Positions 19,403 to 28,345 of a stretch of DNA of 64,000 nt are shown here, piece after piece. This DNA is from Acidimicrobiia bacterium (GTDB lineage Bacteria > Actinomycetota > Acidimicrobiia > Spongiisociales > Spongiisociaceae). Location of the stretch: assembly GCA_003229305.1 (NCBI GenBank), contig QIDH01000058.1, forward strand, positions 27,774 to 91,773, in the 5' to 3' direction. Numbering within the stretch: the first letter of the stretch is position 1; every line of letters starts with the position of its first letter. Under the pieces are notes generated by a model. The model worked only from the letters and a program-made list of their open reading frames with translations. It did not search any database and was not told the DNA's origin. A program made the position numbers and the translations under genes.

Positions 19403-19574
19403 TCCGCACTTCCCTTCTCGCCAGTTCAGATCCAGCACTATATCCCTGGCACGATCGGGCAGAATACTGCGCCGAAATCACAAGCTTGGAATTTTCGGGT
19501 AGGTATTGCCAAGAACTACCGGAAAATGGGTCTGACGACCTATGAAAAAACTCCCCCTGAACACCCGATCGAGA

Positions 19575-20840
19575 TCAGGCTGATCGTTCTTGCGGCTCGT
19601 CGAGCTCATGAAGCGGGATGAGCGTCGGGTTCATGTTCGAGGACACGGCGTCTTCGTCGATCACCACGCGTCCAATATCCGAGCGAGAAGGCAGCTCGTA
19701 CATGGTGTCGAGAAGCACTTCCTCCATAATGGCGCGCAGCCCCCTCGCTCCTGTGCCACGCAACATCGCCTGATCGGCGATTGCGCCAAGTGCTTCCGGA
19801 GTAAACGCCAGTTCGACGCCGTCTAGCTCGAAAATGCGCGAATACTGCTTCACAAGAGAGTTCTTGGGCTGCTCGAGAATTTCGATCAGGGCGTCGAGTT
19901 CCAGATCATCAACCGTTGCAACAACCGGCAGCCGTCCGACGAATTCAGGAATGAGCCCATATTTCATCAAGTCTTCCGGCAGCACCTTGGCCAACAACTC
20001 ACCAGGACGACTGTCTTCCCTCTGCCGAACGTCTGCGCCGAACCCGACCGCCCTGTTCCCGACGCGTTTGCCGATCACATCTTCGAGACCGGCAAACGCT
20101 CCCCCGCAAATGAACAGAACATTGCTGGTATCGATCTGGATGAACTCCTGGTGCGGATGTTTGCGGCCGCCCTGGGGCGGAACCGACGCGATTGTCCCCT
20201 CGAGGATCTTGAGCAGGGCCTGTTGTACGCCTTCACCAGAAACGTCTCTTGTAATGGAGGGATTCTCGGCTTTACGAGCAATCTTGTCGATCTCGTCGAT
20301 GTAGATAATGCCTTGTTCCGCTCGTTTTACATCGTAATCGGCGGCCTGGATCAGCTTCAGGAGGATGTTCTCCACGTCCTCACCGACGTACCCCGCCTCC
20401 GTCAAAGCGGTCGCGTCCGCGATGGCGAACGGAACGTTCAGCTGCCTGGCAAGCGTCTGGGCAAGCAACGTCTTGCCGCAGCCGGTCGGGCCGACCATCA
20501 AAATGTTTGACTTGGCCAACTCGACTTCGTCTCGCCTCGTTTGCCCAGCCCGTACCCGCTTGTAGTGGTTGTAGACGGCCACCGACAAAACCCTCTTGGC
20601 CCGAATTTGGCCGATGACATAGTCGTCCAGGAAGGCCAGGATGTCTGCTGGTTTCGGAAGTTCAGCGAATTCGAGTTCTTCGGTGGTCGAGAATTCCTCC
20701 TCGATGATCTCGTTGCAGAGATCGATGCACTCGTCGCAGATGTAGACGCCAGGGCCGGCTATCAGCTTCTTGACCTGCTTCTGCGATTTGCCGCAGAAAC
20801 TGCACTTCAGGAGGTCGCCGCCCTCGCCGAACTTTGGCAC
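19575..20840 (-). CDS. clpX: ClpX, ATPase subunit of ClpXP protease
   Basis: AAA+ unfoldase that feeds substrates to ClpP. The 421-residue protein has an N-terminal C4 zinc domain (CSFCGK...CDECIDLC, 13-42), Walker [16 protein letters not shown], Walker [12 protein letters not shown], and the sensor/arginine region [15 protein letters not shown]. The ClpP-contacting loop, normally IGF, is here AVGFGADV. The start lies 1 bp after the clpP stop. tig-clpP-clpX is a conserved operon; tmRNA-tagged proteins ending in ALAA (see ssrA) are expected substrates. Confidence 0.97.
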   Translation of the reverse strand: MPKFGEGGDLLKCSFCGKSQKQVKKLIAGPGVYICDECIDLCNEIIEEEFSTTEELEFAELPKPADILAFLDDYVIGQIRAKRVLSVAVYNHYKRVRAGQTRRDEVELAKSNILMVGPTGCGKTLLAQTLARQLNVPFAIADATALTEAGYVGEDVENILLKLIQAADYDVKRAEQGIIYIDEIDKIARKAENPSITRDVSGEGVQQALLKILEGTIASVPPQGGRKHPHQEFIQIDTSNVLFICGGAFAGLEDVIGKRVGNRAVGFGADVRQREDSRPGELLAKVLPEDLMKYGLIPEFVGRLPVVATVDDLELDALIEILEQPKNSLVKQYSRIFELDGVELAFTPEALGAIADQAMLRGTGARGLRAIMEEVLLDTMYELPSRSDIGRVVIDEDAVSSNMNPTLIPLHELDEPQERSA

Positions 20841-20841
20841 C

Positions 20842-21465
20842 TCAGGACCCGTCGCCGGTCACCGCCGCTAGCTCTCGGCGGCTCAGGATTTCATCGATGG
20901 CCCCGTACGCCTTTGCCTCTTCTGCGAGCATCCAAAAGTCTCTGTCGGTGTCGCTCGCGACCTTGTCGACGTCTTGGCCGGTGTGGTCTGAAAGGATCTG
21001 GTTCAACTGCTCACGCATCTTGAGAATGAGTTTCGCCTGAATCTCGATGTCGGTTGCCTGGCCTTGGGCTCCGCCGTGTGGCTGGTGGAGCATCACCCTT
21101 GCATGGGGAAGGGCGAACCGCTTGCCCTTGGCGCCTCCGGCCAGGATGACGGCAGCCGCTGAGGCAGCCATACCCATGCACACCGTGTTCACCTCAGGCT
21201 TGATGTACTGCATCGTGTCGTAGATGGCGAACAAGCTCGTGATCGAACCGCCCGGAGAGTTGATGTACAGGAAGATGTCCTTGTCGGCATCCTCGGACTC
21301 GAGATGGAGCATCTGGGCCATGATCAGGTTGGCAACCGCATCGTCGATCGGTGTGCCCAAGAAAATTATTCGGTCCTTCAGCAATCGTGAGTAGATATCG
21401 AATGCCCGCTCGCCGCGGCTGGTCGTCTCGACAACGGTCGGGACCAGGTAGTTCTCAGCTCGCAT
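20842..21465 (-). CDS. clpP: ATP-dependent Clp protease proteolytic subunit ClpP
   Basis: Serine peptidase of the ClpXP complex. The ATG at 21465 is chosen because it is preceded by a GAAGGGGGAA ribosome-binding site and gives [13 protein letters not shown], the usual start; the frame stays open to 21534 within tig. The 207-residue protein has Ser102 in GMAASAA, His127 in MLHQPHGG and the acidic member in SDTDRDFWM. Overlaps the tig stop by 11 bp and is followed directly by clpX. Whether a second clpP exists elsewhere cannot be seen. Confidence 0.96.
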   Translation of the reverse strand: MRAENYLVPTVVETTSRGERAFDIYSRLLKDRIIFLGTPIDDAVANLIMAQMLHLESEDADKDIFLYINSPGGSITSLFAIYDTMQYIKPEVNTVCMGMAASAAAVILAGGAKGKRFALPHARVMLHQPHGGAQGQATDIEIQAKLILKMREQLNQILSDHTGQDVDKVASDTDRDFWMLAEEAKAYGAIDEILSRRELAAVTGDGS

Positions 21466-22963
21466 CAGTTCCCCCTTCGGGTTCGTCGTCCCCGCCGTGT
21501 TGGGCATCGGGGTCGGTGTCGTCAGAAACGTCATGTGGCTCCTTCAAAGCTGGCTCACCCTCTTGAGCTTCCAACCCGTTGTCGGCTTCAACATCACCAG
21601 ATCCGCCCCCACCGTCTCCCGGTTCTTCTACACCGCCTTCTTCATCAGCGGAGTCGAATTCGAGGTCGAACGATTTCCCGTTCTCGTCGATAGGAACGGC
21701 GCTTTGCAAAATTGCGGCAAGTGCCTTCCGCCTAAGGATATCACCGACTATTCGCTTCTCCTGCACACTCTCGGAGAGGCGTTCTCGAAGCTCGCCCGCG
21801 CTCTCGTCCGTCTGCGTGGCCAGGGCCTCATACATGGCATCGACCTCTCCATCGTCGAGGCTGAGTGTCTCCGCTTCCGCAACGGCGTCGAGCAGGACAT
21901 CGGTCTGAACGCTGCGGGTCGCCTGCGCCTTCAGGTCATCGAGGAAGGCCTCTTGGGTTTGCCCACTCAGTTCCAGGTAGTCCGAGAATTCGATTCCTGA
22001 TTCGGATAGCTGATGGCTGAAACGATGAAACGTCCCTTCCATTTCGTTGTCGACGACTGCTTCTGGAATCTCGATATCCATTTCATCGAGAAGATCGCCG
22101 ACCACCTTGGATTGGAACGCTTCCCTGACGGAGTTGAGCCGCATCCCGTCAAGGCGCTCGATCAGCTCACCCCGGATCTCTTCAACCGTCTCGAACTCGG
22201 TGAAGTCTGACACCCACTCATCGTTCAACTCAGGAAGCTTCTTCTCCTTCACTTCCTTGATCAGAACCTGCATGGACACTTCCGTACCGCCGAGTTCACC
22301 GAACCCCGCAGGCAAGGTGGTCTCGAATTTCTCGATGTCGCCTGCCGAGCGGCCGAGCGTCTTGCCATCGAGCCCCTCGATGAAGCTGTTGCTCCCCACT
22401 TCGTACAGCAGGTCGGACGCCGAGGCAGCTTCCAGCGGCTGCCCATCCTTGGTGGCACTCAGATTGACTGCAACGAAATCGCCGTCGACCGAGGGGCGTG
22501 AAACAGTATCCAGCTCTGCGAACTGGTCTCGAAGTTTGTCCAGCTGCTCCTGGATGGCCTCTTCCGGCAGGTCCGGATTCTCAACCTCAAACTCACGGCC
22601 AGAGTATTCCGGGACGGTCTCGAGGGTCGGCCACATCGTGACCTTGACCTCGACCTCGAGGCCAGATTCGATATCTCTGAGCTCCTCGACCGAGGGGGGC
22701 ACAGCCGGTGTCAGATTCACTTCGGCGAGCGCTTCGGTGACGATGTCCGGCAACAATTCCTCGATGGCCTCGGCCCTGACCCGTTCGACTCCAACAGACG
22801 CCTCGACAATCCTGCGTGGCGCCTTTCCAGGACGGAAGCCCTTGATCTTGAGCTCGCGCGAGATTCGCCTCGCCGCCCGGCCTTTGGCAGCCTCGAGATC
22901 CGCCTCAGCGAATTGCAAGGTCAGCAGTTTTTCGAAAGGACCTAGGTCCTGCATCGTGCTCAT
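21455..22963 (-). CDS. tig: Trigger factor (ribosome-associated chaperone)
   Basis: Peptidyl-prolyl isomerase/chaperone at the ribosome exit tunnel. The 502-residue protein has the ribosome-binding signature [10 protein letters not shown] (about 41-50), a central FKBP-type domain (about 155-240), and the helical C-terminal chaperone domain. The last 70 residues are a highly acidic, Gly/Glu/Asp-rich tail, which accounts for the length above the usual 430-460. Either of the first two Met codons (MSTMQDLG) may be used. First gene of tig-clpP-clpX, downstream of the minus-strand tRNA trio. Confidence 0.96.
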   Translation of the reverse strand: MSTMQDLGPFEKLLTLQFAEADLEAAKGRAARRISRELKIKGFRPGKAPRRIVEASVGVERVRAEAIEELLPDIVTEALAEVNLTPAVPPSVEELRDIESGLEVEVKVTMWPTLETVPEYSGREFEVENPDLPEEAIQEQLDKLRDQFAELDTVSRPSVDGDFVAVNLSATKDGQPLEAASASDLLYEVGSNSFIEGLDGKTLGRSAGDIEKFETTLPAGFGELGGTEVSMQVLIKEVKEKKLPELNDEWVSDFTEFETVEEIRGELIERLDGMRLNSVREAFQSKVVGDLLDEMDIEIPEAVVDNEMEGTFHRFSHQLSESGIEFSDYLELSGQTQEAFLDDLKAQATRSVQTDVLLDAVAEAETLSLDDGEVDAMYEALATQTDESAGELRERLSESVQEKRIVGDILRRKALAAILQSAVPIDENGKSFDLEFDSADEEGGVEEPGDGGGGSGDVEADNGLEAQEGEPALKEPHDVSDDTDPDAQHGGDDEPEGGTDAS

Positions 22964-23121
22964 CGCACCCCTTCGGCTACTTCCTTGCCTTCAGCAAGGC
23001 TCAAATATGGCGATCTGCTTCCCGTAGTCGGTGGATCCACCGCAAAACGCGCGCAAAGGCTGCTGCCACATTCGACGCGCAGATGGTGCGGAGCGACGCA
23101 CCGCTCCATCCACTACCTTCG

Positions 23122-23197
23122 GGTGACCGAGGGGATTTGAACCCCCGACCTCCTGGACCACAACCAGGCGCTCTAACCAAACTGAGCTACGGCCACC
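23122..23197 (-). tRNA. tRNA-His (GTG anticodon)
   Basis: Read on the minus strand it begins GTGGCCGTAGCTCAG, has the anticodon loop TTGTGGT, and ends GGTTCAAATCC then the acceptor strand. The acceptor stem pairs over 7 bp with one G-T. The extra 5' G (at 23197) faces C73 (at 23122), the identity feature of bacterial tRNA-His. No CCA is encoded. Confidence 0.97.
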
Positions 23198-23267
23198 ATG
23201 CGCGGAGGGCCAGGCTTTCGGCTTTCGCCGCAAGCTCGGCCCAGGCCGCAATCGGGATTCGCTCCCG

Positions 23268-23340
23268 CGCCCCCGGGAGGATTCGAACCTCCGGCCAAGA
23301 GCTTAGAAGGCTCCTGCTCTGTCCACTGAGCTACGGGGGC
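23268..23340 (-). tRNA. tRNA-Arg (TCT anticodon)
   Basis: Minus-strand sequence begins GCCCCCGTAGCTCAG, with the anticodon in CCTTCTAAG and the T arm GGAGGTTCGAATCCTCC. Acceptor stem GCCCCCG/CGGGGGC is perfect, discriminator G. 73 nt, no encoded CCA. It decodes AGA/AGG. Confidence 0.97.
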
Positions 23341-23376
23341 AGACCCCAAAAACGAGACGACCACCGGCCGCCTGCG

Positions 23377-23447
<71 letters not shown>

Positions 23448-23524
23448 ATGGTCGACCATTCTAACCCTGACACACCGGGCAGAGATCGGAGATCAGCCCT
23501 TTCGTGTCGTGTCGGGCGCCGTCG

Positions 23525-24310
23525 TCAGCGCTTCTTGATTTGCTGCAGATAACGCTCCGCCGAGGCTCTGCCTTCCGGGTCGTTCAGCCCGGCCATCAAC
23601 CCGTCTGCGTCTGCCCAGGACCGCGTTGAGCCAACCATCTGTTCGGTAACCGCGTTGACATGCCGCTTCGTCGCCAGCAGCGCCAGTCTCGGTTTGCCTA
23701 CCAGGGCGGCTGCCAGATCATCGACTGCAACGTCGAGATCTGCCGCGTTCACGACCGAATTGAGGAATCCGGCTGCCTTCGCCTCGGTGGCGCTGAACGG
23801 TCGACAGGTCATAACCAACTCCTTTGTCAACGCCGGTCCTATCTCTCTCACCAGGCGTGGTATGCCACCCCAGGAGAGCGGGATGCCGAGATCGATTTCC
23901 GGGATGGAGAAGTATGTGTCCTCCGCGGCGAGTCTGAGATCGCAGGCGGCGGCCAGAACTACCCCACCGCCGATACAGTGGCCATGAATTTTGGCTATCG
24001 CCACCTGCTGCATATTTTCCACTGCTTCAGCCATTCGACGGCCGCCGTCTGCAACCCTGCGAGCCTCGGCACCTTGGGGAATCTGCTCAAAGACCGAGAC
24101 CTCCGCACCCGCCGAGAAAGACTGCCCGAGGCCGGACACCACCACGATCAGAATCGATTCCTGCGCATCGATCCATAGTGCCGCAGCCTCGATCTCCGCG
24201 AGGCTCTCAGGTGAGAGCGGATTTCGTTTCTCCGGTCGTGCTAGAACGAGGTCGGCCCGCCCCCCATCGACTAGCAATGTGATCGTCCGAAATTCAGGAA
24301 TTTCCATCAT
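23525..24310 (-). CDS. Enoyl-CoA hydratase/isomerase (crotonase) family protein
   Basis: Crotonase-fold enzyme acting on an acyl-CoA thioester; the exact reaction is not determined. The 261-residue product has the CoA/oxyanion features ARPEKRNPLS, FSAGAEVS and GHCIGGGVVLAAACDLRLA, then FSIPEIDLGIPLSWGGIPRL. In enoyl-CoA hydratase two glutamates catalyse hydration; here the first (in GGGxELA) is Val, while the second (in PEI) is present. That argues against a classical hydratase and for an isomerase or another crotonase activity. It lies between minus-strand tRNA-Gly and plus-strand tRNA-Pro without other lipid genes. Confidence 0.85.
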   Translation of the reverse strand: MMEIPEFRTITLLVDGGRADLVLARPEKRNPLSPESLAEIEAAALWIDAQESILIVVVSGLGQSFSAGAEVSVFEQIPQGAEARRVADGGRRMAEAVENMQQVAIAKIHGHCIGGGVVLAAACDLRLAAEDTYFSIPEIDLGIPLSWGGIPRLVREIGPALTKELVMTCRPFSATEAKAAGFLNSVVNAADLDVAVDDLAAALVGKPRLALLATKRHVNAVTEQMVGSTRSWADADGLMAGLNDPEGRASAERYLQQIKKR

Positions 24311-24381
24311 CTGACGGTACCAGCGCAGTGGCAGGGGCCGTGGCTGTGGCTGGCGCCGTGGCTATTAGCATGGTCGCTCAT

Positions 24382-24458
24382 CGGGCTGTGGCGCAGCTTG
24401 GCAGCGCGCCTGCTTTGGGAGCAGGAGGCCGTCGGTTCGAATCCGACCAGCCCGACCA
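24382..24458 (+). tRNA. tRNA-Pro (TGG anticodon), CCA encoded
   Basis: Begins CGGGCTGTGGCGCAGC, anticodon loop CTTTGGGA, T arm GTCGGTTCGAATCCGAC, acceptor CGGGCTG/CAGCCCG, discriminator A and an encoded CCA. The C1-G72 pair and decoded codon fit tRNA-Pro. It is the only tRNA of the six here with CCA in the gene. Confidence 0.97.
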
Positions 24459-24525
24459 ATTCGGAGTTTTCTGCGCGCTCAGCCCCTTCGCCACGCGCCG
24501 TTCCCAGCCGGTAGCCTCGGGGGGT

Positions 24526-25269
24526 ATGTCCACTCAACTTGTCATCATCTCTGGAGCGTCGAGCGGAATCGGTCGCTCATTGGTCGAGACCTGTCCATAT
24601 CCGTCTCCGACGATCATCGACCTCTCCCGTCGGGGCGGCGGGGCCGCAGAGCATCTGTTCGCCGATCTGTCGACTCCGGCCGGGTGGGATACAGCACAGG
24701 CCACGTTCGATTCGAGAGTTGCGGGCTTCGAAGGCGACCGGGTTGTTTTCATCCACAACGCCGGCACCCTCAATCCCATCGGATTCGCGGGAGACGTCGA
24801 CCAGAGCGCCTATCAAGCGAACGTTCTTCTCAACAGCGCCGCTCCCCAGATCCTCGGGGATGCATTCTTGAGAGCGGCGGCCAAGACCACGGCTCGCAGT
24901 GATCTCGTTCTGATTGGTTCAGGAGCGGCGACCAAGGCTTATCGAGGCTGGTCGGCATACGGTGCCGGCAAGGCTGCTTCGGCCCAGTGGGCACTCACGG
25001 TGGGCCTGGAGCAGGCCGACCAGGCGAACGGATCCCACGTCTGGTGGATAGCGCCAGGCTTGGTGGCAACCTCGATGCAGGCAGACGTTCGGATGTCGCA
25101 GGAGGACTCGTTCCCAGATGTCGAAATGTTCCGCCAACTCCACGAAGACGACGAGTTGGAGGAACCAGGCGTCGTCGCCGCCCGGCTGTGGGCGGTTCTG
25201 GAGCAGGATCACCCAAATGGAGCGATCCTCGACCTTCGCAATCTCGACTGGCAACCAACGGGCGCGTAA
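24526..25269 (+). CDS. Short-chain dehydrogenase/reductase
   Basis: NAD(P)-dependent oxidoreductase with Rossmann fold; substrate unknown. The open frame reaches back through tRNA-Pro, but the ATG at 24526 is the credible start because the protein then opens with MSTQLVIISGASSGIGRSLV, the cofactor-binding motif. Active-site motif SAYGAGKAA supplies Tyr and Lys, with the preceding Ser in LIGSGAATK. 247 residues, a usual SDR size. General resemblance is to the sepiapterin/benzil reductase branch, but I would not assign that. Downstream gene is convergent. Confidence 0.88.
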   Translation: MSTQLVIISGASSGIGRSLVETCPYPSPTIIDLSRRGGGAAEHLFADLSTPAGWDTAQATFDSRVAGFEGDRVVFIHNAGTLNPIGFAGDVDQSAYQANVLLNSAAPQILGDAFLRAAAKTTARSDLVLIGSGAATKAYRGWSAYGAGKAASAQWALTVGLEQADQANGSHVWWIAPGLVATSMQADVRMSQEDSFPDVEMFRQLHEDDELEEPGVVAARLWAVLEQDHPNGAILDLRNLDWQPTGA

Positions 25270-25306
25270 CCCGGCCAGGGTTCTGCACGTCGCGTGACGG
25301 GGCCGA

Positions 25307-25795
25307 TCAGTGCCCGGTAGACACTCCGGCCCACTTTCTGACCTCTGCTTCCAGGTCTAGTTGATCCACCGGAGCAGCTGAGTCGTATTCACCCCATTGG
25401 TCGAGCGGCAACATCCACATGACTTCGAACTCGTTTCCATCCGGATCGACCCCATAGAGGCTCTTGGTTGCTCCATGGCTCGACTCGCCGGTCAGCGCCC
25501 CCAGTTCGGCCAAAGTGCCACGAGCCTCGACGAGCTGATCGATCGTGTCGACCTGCCATGCGAGGTGATAGAGCCCTACCGATCTTCCAGGCGGACGCTC
25601 TGGCACAGGACCGACTCCGAACAAGCCCAGATCGTGGTGGTTCGACCCCTGGCCCAGCCTCAAGAATGCTGCGTTTGCTCTTGGTTCACGGGCAATCACA
25701 GCCATGTCAAAAGCAGAAGTCCAGAAGCCGATCGACCTGTCGAGGTCGGTCACGAACAGCACGGCATGATTGAGACGGACGGCGGGAATGTTCAT
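25307..25795 (-). CDS. VOC-family (glyoxalase/extradiol dioxygenase-like) protein
   Basis: Metal-dependent vicinal-oxygen-chelate enzyme of unknown substrate. From the ATG at 25795 (MNIPAVRLNHAVLFV) it is 162 residues, a two-module beta-alpha-beta fold. Candidate metal ligands are visible at the family positions: His in LNHAVLFV, His in GLYHLAWQV and Glu in GNEFEVMW. The upstream frame extension is Arg-rich and lacks support. It looks like the catechol-2,3-dioxygenase-like subgroup, but such proteins are commonly over-annotated. It stands alone, convergent with the SDR. Confidence 0.82.
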   Translation of the reverse strand: MNIPAVRLNHAVLFVTDLDRSIGFWTSAFDMAVIAREPRANAAFLRLGQGSNHHDLGLFGVGPVPERPPGRSVGLYHLAWQVDTIDQLVEARGTLAELGALTGESSHGATKSLYGVDPDGNEFEVMWMLPLDQWGEYDSAAPVDQLDLEAEVRKWAGVSTGH

Positions 25796-25916
25796 ATCTT
25801 GGTCCTGACGGTCGGAAAAGCCACGAAGCCAACGGGTCCATCTTCGCACCGAGATCCGGCTAGTCGGACGACCCTCGCTCAGAATTCTGCAGGTTGGTCC
25901 CTGCTAATCTGTCGCC

Positions 25917-25990
25917 GGGTCGCTAGCTCAATTTGGCAGAGCAACGGACTCTTAATCCGTAGGTTGTGGGTTCAAGTCCCACGCGACCCA
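25917..25990 (+). tRNA. tRNA-Lys (CTT anticodon)
   Basis: Begins GGGTCGCTAGCTCAATT, anticodon loop GACTCTTAATC, T arm GTGGGTTCAAGTCCCAC, acceptor GGGTCGC/GCGACCC and discriminator A. 74 nt. The three bases after the discriminator are CCG, not CCA, and belong to a repeat element that begins right at the tRNA end. Confidence 0.97.
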
Positions 25991-26044
25991 CCGCCGGTTT
26001 GGCCCTAGCGGGCCAAGCCCTAACCGAGTTTGCTTCGCAAGCTC
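25991..26044 (+). repeat. Palindromic repeat, copy A, at the 3' end of tRNA-Lys
   Basis: Starts at the base after the tRNA discriminator with CCGCCGGTTTGGCCC and contains two hairpins: TTGGCCC-TAGC-GGGCCAA, then GAGTTTGC-TTC-GCAAGCTC. Closely similar sequences follow the tmRNA (copy B, 31566-31617) and secA (copy C, 40071-40141). Function may be transcript termination or 3' processing; there is no U-tract. Confidence 0.75.
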
Positions 26045-26141
26045 GCCCGCTACACGCCTCCTCAGCTTGAAAGAGATCCCACAACCCACCGCCGGTTTCG
26101 TTTCACATGCCCGCAACGACTACGGGTTATCATGGTCTCTG

Positions 26142-26225
26142 GCGGACGTAGCCGAATTGGTACAGGCGCCAGACTTAGGATCTGGTGGGTTTTTCCCGCT
26201 GTGGGTTCGAGTCCCACCGTCCGCA
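26142..26225 (+). tRNA. tRNA-Leu (TAG anticodon)
   Basis: Begins GCGGACGTAGCCGAATTGG, anticodon in GACTTAGGATC, a long variable arm typical of class II tRNAs (GGTGGGTTTTTCCCGCT region), T arm GTGGGTTCGAGTCCCAC and acceptor GCGGACG/CGTCCGC with discriminator A. 84 nt, no encoded CCA. Confidence 0.97.
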
Positions 26226-26258
26226 CGCAAGGTCAGATCGACATGGGCCAATCACCGG

Positions 26259-26840
26259 TCAACGTGAATGCAATGCGTCCGCCAATGCCCTCATCGCCAC
26301 AGCCCTGTGGCTGATGGCCGACTTCTGTTCGGCCTTCATCTGAGCAACGGTTACCCCGTCGATCTCGAAGATTGGGTCATATCCGAACCCGTTCGTCCCC
26401 CTCGCAATCTCGGCGATGCGACCGACCAGTGCGCCTTCGACGACCAACTCCCGTCCATCCGGCTCACAAAGCACGACGACCGTCCGGAAGGTCGCTCTAC
26501 GGTCGGAGACTCCGCGCAACGCATCCAGCAGCGCAACCACGTTCGACTCATATGTGGCGTCCGGTCCGGAGAATCGAGCGCTGTGAACGCCAGGTGCGCC
26601 GTCGAGCGCGTCGACTTCGAGCCCTGTGTCGTCGGCTATGGCCGCAAGTCCGGTCTCGGACATCACCGCCCTGGCTTTGAGCAGGGCGTTCGCCTCGAGC
26701 GTGTCGCCGTCTTCAAGGACGTCTTCCCAATCCACGTCTCTGACGATCTCGCCGACCAGGTCCAGCTCGGCAAGAACCGACTCGATCTCCGTGACCTTGT
26801 CGACATTCTTGGACGCTACGACCGCCCGCTCGATCCTCAC
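26259..26840 (-). CDS. rdgB: Non-canonical purine NTP pyrophosphatase (RdgB/HAM1)
   Basis: Removes ITP, dITP and XTP from the nucleotide pool. The 193-residue protein has the family motifs VVASKNVDKVTEIE at the N-terminus, ADDTGLEVDALDGAPGVHSARFSG in the middle (given here as its recognisable block) and GTNGFGYDPIF near residue 147. The start is a GTG at 26840 that shares one base with the rph stop (TAGTG), so the pair is coupled. rph-rdgB is a common operon. Confidence 0.95.
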   Translation of the reverse strand: MRIERAVVASKNVDKVTEIESVLAELDLVGEIVRDVDWEDVLEDGDTLEANALLKARAVMSETGLAAIADDTGLEVDALDGAPGVHSARFSGPDATYESNVVALLDALRGVSDRRATFRTVVVLCEPDGRELVVEGALVGRIAEIARGTNGFGYDPIFEIDGVTVAQMKAEQKSAISHRAVAMRALADALHSR

Positions 26841-27547
26841 TACTCGACCAAGGCCTGCTGGGCGGCCCCCAGTTCGGCAATTCCTTCCTCGGCCAGGCCC
26901 AACATCTGATCCAGATCTTCACGACTGAACGGAGCCCCCTCCGCCGTGCCCTGAACTTCAACAAGCAGACCCCTGCCTGTCATGACGACGTTCATGTCGA
27001 CTTCTGCCGCAGCATCATCGACGTATTCGAGATCGAGCAAGGTCTCGCCATCGACGATGCCGACGGAGATCGCCGTGACCCGATCGATGATCGGATTGCT
27101 TTCCAACACTCCCCTGGCGATCGCGGCCTCGAACGCATCGTGCATCGCTACCCATGCCCCGGTGATCGCCGCGGTCCGGGTTCCACCGTCGGCTTGGATC
27201 ACGTCGCAATCGACCCGCATCATCATTTCGCCCATCTTCTTGAGGTCCACGATCGAGCGCAGCGCTCTGCCGATGAGTCGAGAGATCTCTTTCGATCGGC
27301 CGCCGGTGTAGTTGTCTCGTCTTATCCGGTTGTCGCTCGAGCCCGGCATCATGCCGTACTCCGCTGTGACCCAACCCTTGCCCTCCCTTTCCATCCAACG
27401 AGGGACCCGTGAGTCAATTGAAGCTGTGCAAAGCACTCTCGTCCTGCCGACTTCGATGAGCACAGATCCGGGAGTCATGTCAGTGAACCCCCTGGTCATG
27501 CGCACCGCGCGAAGCTCGTCAGGGGCTCGGTCACGATTGGTCGGCAA
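26840..27547 (-). CDS. rph: Ribonuclease PH
   Basis: Phosphate-dependent 3'-to-5' exoribonuclease trimming tRNA precursors. The 235-residue protein has RAPDELRAVRMTRGF at the start, GWVTAEYGMMPGSS, the basic GGRSKEISRLIGRALRS motif, and DCDVIQADGGTRTAAITG, all diagnostic. A TTG at 27547 is the only start fitting the family N-terminus; it sits 4 bases after an AGGAGG. The close, coupled rdgB follows, and the MBL hydrolase gene ends 16 bp downstream-side on the map (27563). Confidence 0.95.
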   Translation of the reverse strand: MPTNRDRAPDELRAVRMTRGFTDMTPGSVLIEVGRTRVLCTASIDSRVPRWMEREGKGWVTAEYGMMPGSSDNRIRRDNYTGGRSKEISRLIGRALRSIVDLKKMGEMMMRVDCDVIQADGGTRTAAITGAWVAMHDAFEAAIARGVLESNPIIDRVTAISVGIVDGETLLDLEYVDDAAAEVDMNVVMTGRGLLVEVQGTAEGAPFSREDLDQMLGLAEEGIAELGAAQQALVE

Positions 27548-27562
27548 TGGTCCTCCTGGGTT

Positions 27563-28309
27563 TCAGATCTGGATGCGGTTGCCAGGAACCGCCAAACTCA
27601 CGGTTCCGTCGAAGTATGCCTCGGCTTCAGAAATCGAGCGATCTCGATCGAATGAAGGACCGATATGGGTCAATACGAGACGACCCGCACCGGCTTGCGT
27701 TGCCATCTTGCCGGCCTCCTCCGCGGTGAGATGGTGGGCATATCCCTTGTCGGCGGCAGGTCCCTGCAACGCAGCTTCGCTGAGAAGGACGTCGACGCCC
27801 TCGGAGAGCTCTGTCACCGCCTCGCTTTCACCGGTGTCTGCGGTATAGACAAAGGAGCGACCCGCCGCCAGCATTCTGACCGCATTCGTCGGCACAGGGT
27901 GGTTCGTCCTCTCGAAAGTCAGGTCAATCTCGCCGATCCTCACCGCTGAGTCAGGGCCGACTATTCGAAAATCGAAAACCTCTCTGAGTGTTTGCTCAGA
28001 GTAGAAGGCCAACCCGACAAAAAGGTCGTCAAGACCTTCGGGTACGTACACCGGTAGCCCGGCCCGACGTTTCGTGCCATATTTTGCGTAACGGTGGTAC
28101 GCAATCAGGTCGATGCAGTGGTCGAGGTGTGAGTGGGACAGGAAGATTGCATCGATGTCGGCAGGCTCGAGCTCTGCGCACAGGGCCATGAATGTGCCGA
28201 AGCCTGCGTCCATCCAGATCGAGGTTTGGCGTTGCCGCACCAGATATCCAGACGTCGGACGCGCCGCAGTCGGATAGGTGCCGTTTGATCCGAGGACAGT
28301 GATCTCCAT
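27563..28309 (-). CDS. Metallo-beta-lactamase-fold hydrolase (RNase Z-like)
   Basis: Zinc-dependent hydrolase; substrate not known. The 248-residue protein starts MEITVLGSNGTYPTAARPTS and carries the metal motif LSHSHLDHCIDL (about 57-68), a second His in ERTNHPVPT, Asp in YTADTGESEA and a final His in VLTHIGPS. The overall plan is the RNase Z/ElaC-like branch without the exosite arm, as in many small actinobacterial MBL proteins such as those sometimes implicated in cyclic nucleotide hydrolysis. It lies directly upstream of rph on the same strand, consistent with an RNA-related role but not proof. Confidence 0.87.
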   Translation of the reverse strand: MEITVLGSNGTYPTAARPTSGYLVRQRQTSIWMDAGFGTFMALCAELEPADIDAIFLSHSHLDHCIDLIAYHRYAKYGTKRRAGLPVYVPEGLDDLFVGLAFYSEQTLREVFDFRIVGPDSAVRIGEIDLTFERTNHPVPTNAVRMLAAGRSFVYTADTGESEAVTELSEGVDVLLSEAALQGPAADKGYAHHLTAEEAGKMATQAGAGRLVLTHIGPSFDRDRSISEAEAYFDGTVSLAVPGNRIQI

Positions 28310-28345
28310 GTCAGGATCGTAACGCCCCAGATGGATCAGCCTCGG

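Noticed and set aside
18741-19502. Val-rich 253-residue open frame on the plus strand
   Set aside because: It is the antisense of the Thr-rich tract (ACC/ACT codons read as GGT/GTG on the other strand); no domain or ribosome-binding site.
19534-19574. Terminator downstream of clpX
   Set aside because: A T-run follows CCTGA/TCAGG arms, but the stem is only 5 bp with a long loop and the T-run is 5 nt away; too weak to list as a feature.
22047-23027. 326-residue Ser-rich plus-strand frame opposite trigger factor
   Set aside because: Ser-rich composition is produced by reading Glu/Asp codons of tig backwards; tig itself is certain.
24328-24525. N-terminal extension of the SDR
   Set aside because: It reads through tRNA-Pro; the protein starts properly at 24526 with the cofactor motif.
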